Positions 6,499 through 12,543 of a stretch of 12,543 nucleotides of DNA are shown one piece after another. How positions within the stretch are numbered: the stretch's first letter is position 1; each line of letters opens with the position of its first letter. The position numbers were made by a program, and so were the translations under genes. This DNA comes from Verrucomicrobiales bacterium. GTDB taxonomy: Bacteria > Verrucomicrobiota > Verrucomicrobiia > Verrucomicrobiales > DEV007. Under the pieces are notes generated by a model that was not told the DNA's origin, did not search any database, and saw only the letters and a list, made by a program, of their open reading frames with translations. The stretch covers positions 1 through 12,543 of the forward strand of contig JACETS010000067.1 of assembly GCA_013911195.1 (NCBI GenBank). The letters are read 5' to 3'.

Positions 6499-8709
6499 AT
6501 GATCAAAAACCCAATCATAGTTGCTATTATAATTTTTTTATCATCTTTGGCTATACAGGCTAAAAGACCAAATATTTTATTTATTTTTTCTGATGACCAC
6601 GCAGAGTCCGCCATATCTGCTTATGGCAGCCACCTAGCCAAAAGCGCTCCAACACCAAACTTAGACCGAATTGCGAACGAGGGTGCTATTTTTTATAATA
6701 GCTTCTGCGCAAACTCGATTTGTGGTCCCTCAAGGGCAAGCATTCTGACAGGACTTCACTCTCATACTAATGGATTCTTGGACAATAACAATTCGAGATT
6801 TGATGGGTCACAAACCACCTTTCCAAAACTTATTCAGAAAGTTGGTTACCAGACAGCCATTATCGGTAAGTGGCATCTAGTAAGTAATCCTACAGGTTTT
6901 GATTATTGGGAAATTCTTCCGGGTCAAGGCTCCTACTACAATCCCGATTTAATCCAAATGAATAATAAAAGAAAAAGGTATGAGGGTTACTGCACTGATA
7001 TTATTACCGATAGAGCTTTAGAATGGCTAAAAAATAAAAGAGATGATGAGCAACCTTTCGTTCTGATGTGTCAGCACAAGGCTCCACATAGAAATTGGTG
7101 TCCCGCCCCGAGACACTTAAATCTATTTGATGACATAACAATGCCAGAACCTAAAACACTATTCGACAAATATGAAGGCAATCGCTCAAAAACACTTAAA
7201 GAACATGAGATGGGAATCAAGGACCATATGTTTTGGGGATGGGATATGAAATTTCATGGAAAAGATTCAATATTTCCTGAACATTTTGTTAGCGGACTAG
7301 CAAACAGGGAATATCAAAGGATGAATGAAGTTCAGAAAAAGCTATGGGATAAGGCTTACGAACCAAAAAACCAAAAACTAATAGCAGGCATTCAATCTAG
7401 TAAAATTAATGGCAAAGACATTACTAGATGGAAATACCAGAGATACATCAAAGATTATCTAAGGACAATTAAAGCTGTAGATGAAAACGTTGGAAGACTG
7501 CTTAAGTATTTGGATGATAGCGGGCTCTCAGAAAATACGATTGTCATCTACTCGTCTGACCAAGGGTTCTATCTTGGTGAACACGGTTGGTATGACAAGC
7601 GCTGGATGTTTGAGGAGTCCCTCGCAATGCCATTTCTTATAAGATGGCCAGGGGTTATTCCAAAAGGGTCAAAATCAAAAACACTCATCCAAAACATTGA
7701 TTACGCTCCAACCTTTCTTGAATTGGCAGGAGCAAAGGTTCCAAAAAAAATGCAGGGCAAAAGTTTACTGAAGGCTTTTAAGAATCCTTCAAAGGCTCCA
7801 GAGGGTTGGAGAGAAAGTATTTACTACGCCTATTATGGTGAACGCACACATCGTGTTGCTAAGCATGATGGGGTACGGACAGAAACACATAAACTAATTC
7901 ATTTTCCAAATACAAAAGAATGGAACTTATTTGATTTGGAAAAAGATCCTCAGGAAATGAACTCAATTCATAATAAACCTGAATATCAAAAGGCTCTCAA
8001 CTCACTCAAAGAAATTTACTCTGAGAGCAAAAGAAAATATGCTGCCAATTCAGCAACAATTCCGGCTCATAGAATGGATCAAGAATGGTGGAGGAATAGA
8101 CATCGACAAAAAGTAAAACTAGCTAAAGAGGGAAATTACGATCTTCTTTTCATTGGAGATTCTATCACACATGGTTGGGAAAACGCAGGAAAGGCTTCTT
8201 TCGAAAAATTTTACAACGATAGAAAAACTTTAAATATCGGATTTTCTGGGGACAGAACTGAACACGTTCTTTGGAGACTTTTAAATGGTGAGTTACCAGA
8301 AAATGTAAATCCCAAAGTAGCCACAATTATGATTGGCACCAACAATACTGGACATGCAATGCAAGACGCAGAAGAAACGTTCCTAGGAATTAGATCTATC
8401 GTAGACCTTCTTCAGGACAGGAGGCCTAATATGAAAATCCTTTTACTGGGCATTTTTCCCCGCGCAGCTAATCCAGATCATCCTCAAAGGATAAGGAATA
8501 ACGAAATAAACGAGCTCGCTCAGACTCTTGCAAACTCAACTAGTGTTCACTATTTGGATATTTCAGGAAGCTTTTTAGACGAAAATAAAAAATTACCTAA
8601 ATCCGTAATGCCGGATGCACTACATCCAAATTCAAATGGCTATAAAATATGGGCCAACTCTATGGAAAAAAAACTTAGTGAACTTGGAGGTTGGAATAAA
8701 ATTAATTAA
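6499..8709 (+). CDS. Secreted S1 sulfatase fused to a C-terminal SGNH-hydrolase domain
   Basis: A 736-residue exported enzyme. Residues 1-21 form a signal peptide (short Lys start, hydrophobic core, cleavage after AIQA). Residues 23 to about 515 are a type I sulfatase: metal Asp32/Asp33, the formylglycine motif CGPSR with Cys75, K124/H126 in GKWHL, H193/H197 in QHKAPHR, and D354/Q355 with K367 in the C-terminal metal site. The HKAPHRNW and SDQGFYLGEHGW segments resemble N-acetylglucosamine-6-sulfatase-type members; the subfamily is not certain. Residues about 527-736 are an SGNH (GDSL-like) hydrolase: Ser555 in GDSIT, Gly584 in FSGDR, Asn615 in GTNN, and Asp706/His709 in DALHPN. Both catalytic sets are complete, so one periplasmic or secreted protein could remove sulfate and an ester group, such as acetyl, from a glycan. 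Activity needs a formylglycine-generating enzyme, not present here. No Shine-Dalgarno is evident. It ends 10 bases from the convergent dioxygenase gene. Confidence 0.93.
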   Translation: MIKNPIIVAIIIFLSSLAIQAKRPNILFIFSDDHAESAISAYGSHLAKSAPTPNLDRIANEGAIFYNSFCANSICGPSRASILTGLHSHTNGFLDNNNSRFDGSQTTFPKLIQKVGYQTAIIGKWHLVSNPTGFDYWEILPGQGSYYNPDLIQMNNKRKRYEGYCTDIITDRALEWLKNKRDDEQPFVLMCQHKAPHRNWCPAPRHLNLFDDITMPEPKTLFDKYEGNRSKTLKEHEMGIKDHMFWGWDMKFHGKDSIFPEHFVSGLANREYQRMNEVQKKLWDKAYEPKNQKLIAGIQSSKINGKDITRWKYQRYIKDYLRTIKAVDENVGRLLKYLDDSGLSENTIVIYSSDQGFYLGEHGWYDKRWMFEESLAMPFLIRWPGVIPKGSKSKTLIQNIDYAPTFLELAGAKVPKKMQGKSLLKAFKNPSKAPEGWRESIYYAYYGERTHRVAKHDGVRTETHKLIHFPNTKEWNLFDLEKDPQEMNSIHNKPEYQKALNSLKEIYSESKRKYAANSATIPAHRMDQEWWRNRHRQKVKLAKEGNYDLLFIGDSITHGWENAGKASFEKFYNDRKTLNIGFSGDRTEHVLWRLLNGELPENVNPKVATIMIGTNNTGHAMQDAEETFLGIRSIVDLLQDRRPNMKILLLGIFPRAANPDHPQRIRNNEINELAQTLANSTSVHYLDISGSFLDENKKLPKSVMPDALHPNSNGYKIWANSMEKKLSELGGWNKIN

Positions 8710-8719
8710 TAAGAAACTC

Positions 8720-9418
8720 TTAACCCTCTGGGGTAAGCCCAATTATAATATCCCAAACTGCATCAAGTTCGTTAATCTTAGATCCTTTGATCGGCTTAAA
8801 TTCGACCGACGTCAATTTTTGTCCAACCTTACCCAAGCGTTTAAAGATAAAATCCTTATCATTTCTTTTATCCCCTTTCACATAGCACTGAGAAGTTAAC
8901 ATTCTTTTATTATTTACAGTAACTGCTACGTGAATGTGAGGAGCCCGACCAGGATAGGTCACAGGTTTAACAGTACGGAAATAATATCTTCCTTTGGAAT
9001 CAGTTAAAAATCTTCCATATCCCTGAAACTTATCATCTCTACCCGGCCGATTATCTTTCGAATGTAAATAAACACCCTTCGCGCCAACTTGCCAGATTTC
9101 GACTAATGCATTTTTCACAGGCTCGCCTTTTATATTTAAAACTGTACCAGATAAATGAGAAACTTCTCCGACAGCAGGAGTAATTGAATCTCCAATAACT
9201 AAAAGATCATTATCCGTATCTAGCGGCATTTTATCGGGATAGAATGGGCCTTCAGTTTGTCTAGGCGTAGGTTCCATTAAAGATTCAGCAAATAAACCTG
9301 GAGTCAAAAAAGCTCCAGTTCCAAGACCTAATCCAAAAAGCATTTTTCTTCTGTCCCAATAACCAATTTGTAGCGGGTAGTCATCTCTCATAACTTCAAA
9401 CTTAACCGTACAACTCAT
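8720..9418 (-). CDS. Tat-exported intradiol ring-cleavage dioxygenase (PcaH-like)
   Basis: A 232-residue non-haem Fe(III) dioxygenase of the protocatechuate 3,4-dioxygenase beta/catechol 1,2-dioxygenase family, which opens catechol rings between the hydroxyls. The four iron ligands are visible: Tyr117 (GVYLH), Tyr155 (TYPGRAP), His161 and His163 (HIH), with the conserved Arg158. TPRQTEGPFYP (51-61) is the family's N-terminal motif. A twin-arginine-like signal precedes it (DRRKMLFGLG, Arg23/Arg24, then a hydrophobic stretch and LFAES, cleavage after about residue 44), suggesting export of the folded, iron-loaded enzyme. The start may be the ATG at 9418 or the in-frame ATG ten codons in (9391); neither has a good ribosome-binding site. 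No alpha subunit or other aromatic catabolism gene is nearby, so the substrate is unknown. It is a single-domain, single-gene form. Confidence 0.88.
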   Translation of the reverse strand: MSCTVKFEVMRDDYPLQIGYWDRRKMLFGLGLGTGAFLTPGLFAESLMEPTPRQTEGPFYPDKMPLDTDNDLLVIGDSITPAVGEVSHLSGTVLNIKGEPVKNALVEIWQVGAKGVYLHSKDNRPGRDDKFQGYGRFLTDSKGRYYFRTVKPVTYPGRAPHIHVAVTVNNKRMLTSQCYVKGDKRNDKDFIFKRLGKVGQKLTSVEFKPIKGSKINELDAVWDIIIGLTPEG

Positions 9419-9473
9419 CTAAAGCAACGAAATGTAATGCATCTTAAAATGGTAAATATAACAAGAATTAATC

Positions 9474-9502
9474 TTGCAATCAGTACTTAAGCTATGGATA
9501 AT
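9474..9502 (+). promoter_or_regulatory. Sigma-70-like promoter for the lipoprotein gene
   Basis: TTGCAA (9474-9479), a 17-base spacer and GATAAT (9497-9502) match the bacterial housekeeping consensus closely. The predicted transcript start at about 9509 leaves a leader of about 15 bases before the ATG at 9524. The surrounding 105-base gap (9419-9523) also separates the divergent dioxygenase gene and holds nothing else recognisable. Confidence 0.5.
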
Positions 9503-9523
9503 AAATAATCTAACACAAATCTA

Positions 9524-10164
9524 ATGAACAGATACATCGTTATATTATTTAGTACGTTACTCATTTTTTTAACGTCCTGTGCAACCACCAAAAGACAATT
9601 CCCTACCTCAAGTTATCAATGTCAAAAAACTGGTGAAATTTTTGAGATCTCTAATTCTATTGATGAAGGAAATCTTATATGCCCGGACAAGACGTGTGGT
9701 GGAAAACTTGTGAAAGTTGCAAGCTATCGGCGATACGGTTCCGGGTTAAATACCAGGTATGGATATAGTGACCCTTGGAGGGTTGGATACTCAGGACCAT
9801 ATGTCAATCGAAGAAGCTTTTTTGGGATGGGTTTTCACAGTGGCATCATCATCATCACTATTATCATGATGACAAACGCTCTAAATCTGGATCCAAAAAA
9901 TCGAGTGGTCCATTTTCTAAAAATATTCCTACTTCCGGTAACAATTCATCAGGCCCATCAACAAGCTCTAAAAGTTTTTCCAAAAATATCCCCGGCAGCT
10001 CAAGCCGACCGTCTAGTAGCCCCAGCCCTAGCAGATCATCCAGTAGCTCCAGTTCATCGAAAAACTTTTCAAGGAGCATACCAAGTAACTCGAGTAGTTC
10101 GTCTAGAAGCTCGGGAGGTAGTAAAAGCTTTTCAAAAAGCATCCCGAGCAAAAGCTCAGATTAA
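9524..10164 (+). CDS. Lipoprotein with His-rich and Ser-rich C-terminus, split by a -1 frame change
   Basis: An unrecognised surface or periplasmic lipoprotein encoded in two frames. Frame one starts at the ATG at 9524: a signal peptide with lipobox LTSC (Cys19), then Cys33, Cys53 and Cys58 in a zinc-ribbon-like piece (CPDKTCGG), then a Gly/Tyr/Arg-rich stretch to about 9835. Coding then continues one base back, in the frame ending at the TAA at 10162-10164: HHHHHYYHDD (9844-9873) and a Ser/Pro-rich tail with four copies of an F-S-K/R-N/S-I-P motif. In those four copies the codons differ mainly at third positions (Pro is CCT, CCC, CCA and CCG), which identifies the second frame as the one under protein selection. 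The first frame stays open by chance to 10186 but gives incoherent sequence. The switch could be a programmed -1 frameshift at GGGTTTT (9829-9835), a lost T in the T6 run at 9818-9823 (real mutation or sequencing error), or decay. Function unknown; the His tract may bind metal. Confidence 0.7.
9829..9835 (+). other. Candidate -1 frameshift heptamer G_GGT_TTT
   Basis: In the lipoprotein's starting frame the codons read ATG GGT TTT, so bases 9829-9835 (G GGT TTT) match X_XXY_YYZ in the correct register. Sliding back one base gives GGG TTT and enters exactly the frame that encodes the His- and Ser-rich tail. A weak 7-bp stem (TCATCAT 9849-9855 with ATGATGA 9866-9872) lies 13 bases downstream, but it is A/T-rich and drawn from a CAT repeat. 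No convincing upstream Shine-Dalgarno stimulator is seen. A T6 run at 9818-9823 is the competing explanation. Confidence 0.3.
9910..10146 (+). repeat. Four degenerate F-S-K/R-N/S-I-P peptide repeats in a Ser-rich tail
   Basis: The copies are at 9910-9930 (PFSKNIP), 9970-9993 (KSFSKNIP), 10060-10083 (KNFSRSIP) and 10123-10146 (KSFSKSIP), separated by Ser/Pro/Gly-rich linkers. The protein motif is better conserved than the DNA, since Ile and Pro third positions vary between copies. These are old peptide repeats maintained by selection, not recent DNA duplications. Confidence 0.8.
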
Positions 10165-10172
10165 TACGAGGA

Positions 10173-10520
10173 CTATTTCTCAATAATTTGTTGAACCTTA
10201 TTCTCTGAATCAACAATCACAGTCTTTGAGGTAACTGGCTTATCAGTGATCTCAAATCCAATAATTATTACAATTTCGCCTTTTGTTATCAGCTTTGCTG
10301 CTGCTCCATTAAGACAAATATCACCAGATCCTTTTTCACCTTTCAGTATATAAGTTTCGAGTCTTTGTCCCGAGTCAACACTAGCAACGAGAACTTTCTC
10401 TCCTGGCCAAAGACCAACAGAATCAAGGAGATCTTCATCAATAGTAATACTACCCACATAATCTGGATTTGCATCAGTTACGGTTGCTCTATGAATTTTA
10501 GATCTTAAGACCTGTCGCAT
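10173..10520 (-). CDS. panD: Aspartate 1-decarboxylase, pyruvoyl-dependent
   Basis: A 115-residue PanD, which converts L-aspartate to beta-alanine for pantothenate and coenzyme A synthesis in the cytoplasm. The proenzyme cleaves itself at Gly23-Ser24 (in YVGSITID) and Ser24 becomes the pyruvoyl cofactor. Other conserved residues are Lys8 and His10-Arg11 in KIHRATVT, Arg53, Thr56 and Tyr57 in RLETY, and the block GSGDICLNGAAA (64-75, with Asn71). It is slightly shorter than the 126 residues of E. coli PanD, at the C-terminus. It starts at the ATG at 10518-10520. A TATACT -10-like box at 10529-10534 lies so close that a transcript from it would be nearly leaderless, but no -35 box accompanies it, so read-through from the WD40 gene 80 bases upstream is equally possible. 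It converges on the lipoprotein gene, 8 bases apart stop to stop. Confidence 0.97.
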   Translation of the reverse strand: MRQVLRSKIHRATVTDANPDYVGSITIDEDLLDSVGLWPGEKVLVASVDSGQRLETYILKGEKGSGDICLNGAAAKLITKGEIVIIIGFEITDKPVTSKTVIVDSENKVQQIIEK

Positions 10521-10600
10521 GAAAGTTGAGTATAATTAATTAAATTGGGAGCCGAAGCTAAACTCACCAGAGAAGAAATCAAGAAGCTCTCAAGTCTAAA

Positions 10601-11680
10601 CTATGATTTTTCTTCTATAATGGAAACCTCGTATTCAAGAACCCTTCCCCAAGCTGAAAACTTGCCATCCTTTATCTTCCCCTGGCTCTTTCCTCCTCCA
10701 ATGAACATTTTCGTTCCTTCAGCATTAAACACTGCATCGCTACAGCGAATACCGGAATTTTCAGAGCAAATGATCTTTCCTTCACTTGAATCAAATATTG
10801 CAGTGTTCCAGTTACCCTTGAACATCCTTCCAGCCATAAGAAAAAATTTCTCGGAAGGATGAAAAGTTAAAACTTCCATCAAACCCTGACCAATCTCAGA
10901 ATCCAAAGCACTTGAGATAAGTTTTGGATCACCTTCTTCTGGAGCCCAACGATATTTTTCCCAGAGTTGCTTACCGTTACCTGCAGCAGGATCTCTAGTT
11001 GTTCCCATTCCAGCAACATAAATAAATGAATCGTCAGGAGAAAATTCAATGGAAAAAATTCCACCAGTATAATAATGCCCTTTAATAATACCCCATCCTG
11101 TGAACTTTTCAGTAGTCCATTTTGAAACCATTTGATTATTACTCAAGTCCCAAACCCTAACTTCACCCATTAGGTTTCCAGCCGCCAAAAATCGGCCGTT
11201 ATTACTGAATGCAATTGATTGAACTGGCGGCTGATGAGAAAAAGAATGCGTTAAATCTCCTGTCTGAGAATCATAAACTTTTACAGAGGGCTCTTTTTCA
11301 GGAGCTGGTTCATATTTATAACCACCGACAAGATACTGACCTGTGACGGATGCGATTTTTTTCTCATCACGCGATACAGCACTTTGCCAAGACCAAAAGT
11401 CATGTGCTTTTATTTTTCTTAATTCATTATGCGACTTACGATCAGACCACTTTATAATGCCATCATAATCTGATGAGATAATATTATCACCACATAACCT
11501 GACTCCTGAGGATATATTTTCGTGAGTTACTATTTTTTTTGGTTTCTTCTCAGAATCATCAAGGCTATACACTCCCCCATCGTAGCATGATGCATAAATT
11601 TTTTTATCGTCACCAAGAACCAAGGATAAACAGTGAGAGGGAAACTTCGTTTCCTTAACTTTTTTAATCTCAACTTTCAA
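10601..11680 (-). CDS. WD40-repeat beta-propeller protein
   Basis: A 359-residue protein of about seven WD40-type blades. The clearest is at about residues 153-190 (SIAFSNNGRFLAAG followed by VRVWDLSNNQ); others start near 13, 53, 91, 207, 268 and 312, with FSPDDSFIYVAG and FHPSEKFFLMAG as typical strand pieces. Such propellers are protein-interaction scaffolds; no enzymatic motif is present. There is no signal peptide or membrane segment, so it is predicted cytoplasmic. The start is TTG at 11678-11680: it overlaps the DUF1501 stop (TTGA), has a strong Shine-Dalgarno at the right distance, and there is no in-frame ATG nearby. DUF1501 genes are commonly clustered with WD40 genes in Planctomycetes and Verrucomicrobia, in modules of unknown function. 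Confident in the fold; the role is unknown. Confidence 0.88.
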   Translation of the reverse strand: MKVEIKKVKETKFPSHCLSLVLGDDKKIYASCYDGGVYSLDDSEKKPKKIVTHENISSGVRLCGDNIISSDYDGIIKWSDRKSHNELRKIKAHDFWSWQSAVSRDEKKIASVTGQYLVGGYKYEPAPEKEPSVKVYDSQTGDLTHSFSHQPPVQSIAFSNNGRFLAAGNLMGEVRVWDLSNNQMVSKWTTEKFTGWGIIKGHYYTGGIFSIEFSPDDSFIYVAGMGTTRDPAAGNGKQLWEKYRWAPEEGDPKLISSALDSEIGQGLMEVLTFHPSEKFFLMAGRMFKGNWNTAIFDSSEGKIICSENSGIRCSDAVFNAEGTKMFIGGGKSQGKIKDGKFSAWGRVLEYEVSIIEEKS

Positions 11681-12543
11681 ATTAGCACCTCCCTAATAGG
11701 TTCAATTTGCTCTTCTACCCTGTGGAAAGTTGGGAAGTTGGGAAGATCATACTCTGAATGAGGGTCTATTCCTAAGGCACTAAATATTGTTGCAAACAGA
11801 TTACGCTCATCAAATGGAGAGTCCTTTACATCAACCCCTAAGTCATCAGTTTCACCAACCACTGCTCCTCCCTTGATTCCACAACCTGCCATGGCTAAAC
11901 TCCAAGCATTTGGGTAATGGTCTCTTCCTCTTGCCTGATTAATCCAAGGAGTTCTTCCAAATTCGCCCATAGCCACAACTAATGTATCTTCCAGCAATCC
12001 TCTTTCTTCTAAATCATTCACAAGTTGATAGATGATATTATCTAAATCAGGTACGACCATCTGATATATCTCGTGATTAAAAACGTGAGTGTCCCACGGC
12101 ATTCCGTTCGCAACCATAACGAAAGGGGCCCCTTCTTCGACAAGGTTTCTTGCTAGTAAGGTATGCTGTCCAAAGGTACCTGGACCATAGCGAATGCGAT
12201 CCTCTTCTGGTAAACGGTTAAGATCAAAAAGATCAGCACAACTCATTAATCCTCGAACTCGTTCAAAGGTTGCATTGTATGATGCGACAGCAGAACTCTT
12301 TGTTTCATTTTCAAATTTTTTTGAATAAAATTTTTGGAGTTCAGCCCTTGCTTCATGATCATAATCAGTTATTGAATCGAGCTTATCAGTATCAGGGATC
12401 TTAAATTCTCCACCGACACGCACTGGTGAATATTCAGCACCTAACCAACCAGCCCAATTGCCTGCCTTAAATCCTTTAAACTCATTGCCCTCTGGACACG
12501 GATCAAGAAGAACAAAGTTCGGTATTCTTGAACTCAATTGCCC
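11677..12543 (-). CDS. DUF1501 protein (5' partial, runs off right edge)
   Basis: The C-terminal 288 residues of a DUF1501 protein, a family with an alkaline-phosphatase/sulfatase-like fold found in large numbers in Planctomycetes and Verrucomicrobia; members usually have 420-480 residues. The frame is open to the right edge (Gln and Gly codons precede the TTG at 12537), so the real start and any Tat signal lie outside. Landmarks are LLDPCPEGNEFKGF at the start, the block around GEFGRTPWINQARGRDHYP with likely metal-site residues, MAGCGIKGGAVVGETDDLG, and the tail NLFATIFSALGIDPH. The biochemical role is unestablished. Its stop overlaps the WD40 start by four bases. In related genomes a DUF1549/DUF1553 cytochrome-type gene often lies just upstream, which would be beyond the right edge here. 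Confidence 0.92.
   Translation of the reverse strand, partial: GQLSSRIPNFVLLDPCPEGNEFKGFKAGNWAGWLGAEYSPVRVGGEFKIPDTDKLDSITDYDHEARAELQKFYSKKFENETKSSAVASYNATFERVRGLMSCADLFDLNRLPEEDRIRYGPGTFGQHTLLARNLVEEGAPFVMVANGMPWDTHVFNHEIYQMVVPDLDNIIYQLVNDLEERGLLEDTLVVAMGEFGRTPWINQARGRDHYPNAWSLAMAGCGIKGGAVVGETDDLGVDVKDSPFDERNLFATIFSALGIDPHSEYDLPNFPTFHRVEEQIEPIREVLI
11686..11693 (-). promoter_or_regulatory. Strong Shine-Dalgarno setting the TTG start of the WD40 gene
   Basis: On the minus strand GGGAGGTG lies within the last codons of DUF1501, its GGAGG core seven bases before the TTG at 11680. This near-perfect site, the best in the window, supports initiation at TTG and translational coupling of the two genes. 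Confidence 0.8.

Noticed and set aside
8720..8736. Imperfect hairpin (TTAACCC with GGGGTAA) at the sulfatase/dioxygenase junction as a bidirectional terminator
   Set aside because: The stem has a mismatch, overlaps the last dioxygenase codons and is followed by no T-run on either strand.
9844..9858. CAT microsatellite as a phase-variation switch of the lipoprotein
   Set aside because: The unit is three bases, so changes in copy number would alter the His count without changing the frame.
9864..10151. 95-codon minus-strand ORF, Leu/Glu-rich, opposite the lipoprotein tail
   Set aside because: Ser codons on the opposite strand read as Leu/Glu runs without stops; it is a low-complexity shadow.
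1116..10520. PanF-like symporter and panD as one pantothenate system
   Set aside because: They are about 7 kb apart in different operons on opposite strands, and the symporter's neighbours point to amino acid metabolism.
10545..10862. Plus-strand ORF starting TTG between panD and the WD40 gene, with a plausible-looking helix at its start (AEAKLTREEIKKL)
   Set aside because: After about 20 residues it runs antisense through the WD40 gene and becomes typical shadow sequence; no ribosome-binding site. The first part may be a gene remnant, but nothing supports it.

Overview
The window is A+T-rich, densely coded bacterial DNA. It most likely comes from a marine member of the Planctomycetes-Verrucomicrobia-Lentisphaerae group. 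That inference rests on a DUF1501 protein coupled to a WD40 propeller, a secreted formylglycine (type I) sulfatase, a Tat-exported intradiol dioxygenase and a PanF-like sodium symporter; no rRNA or other phylogenetic marker was available to test it. I found no tRNA, rRNA, CRISPR array, transposase, integrase or attachment site. No gene-free stretch exceeds about 150 bases.

Layout. (1) Positions 1-4039, plus strand: a tightly overlapping operon entering from the left edge. It holds an M19 (renal-type) dipeptidase missing its N-terminus, a YhdT-like small membrane protein, a sodium:solute symporter with an unusual ~105-residue hydrophilic insert, and a D-threonine aldolase/D-serine dehydratase-like PLP enzyme. 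All junctions overlap by 1-4 bases. Together they read as dipeptide cleavage, uptake of a small solute, and breakdown of a D-hydroxy amino acid. (2) Positions 4049-6347, minus strand: typA (bipA) followed 10 bases later by a RidA-family protein, converging on the first operon. (3) Positions 6499-8709, plus strand: a secreted two-domain enzyme, an S1 sulfatase fused to an SGNH esterase. It converges on (4) a Tat-type intradiol dioxygenase (8720-9418, minus). (5) Positions 9524-10164, plus strand: a lipoprotein whose N-terminal half and Ser-rich, His-rich C-terminal half lie in different reading frames. The junction carries a heptamer matching the -1 frameshift consensus and, close by, a T6 run. 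(6) Positions 10173-10520, minus strand: panD, aspartate 1-decarboxylase. (7) Positions 10601-12543, minus strand: a WD40 protein translated from a TTG codon with a strong Shine-Dalgarno sequence, overlapping the end of a DUF1501 gene that runs off the right edge.

The most interesting items are the frame-switched lipoprotein, the sulfatase-esterase fusion, and the dipeptidase/transporter/D-amino-acid operon with its enlarged symporter. Everything else looks like ordinary, intact chromosomal gene content.
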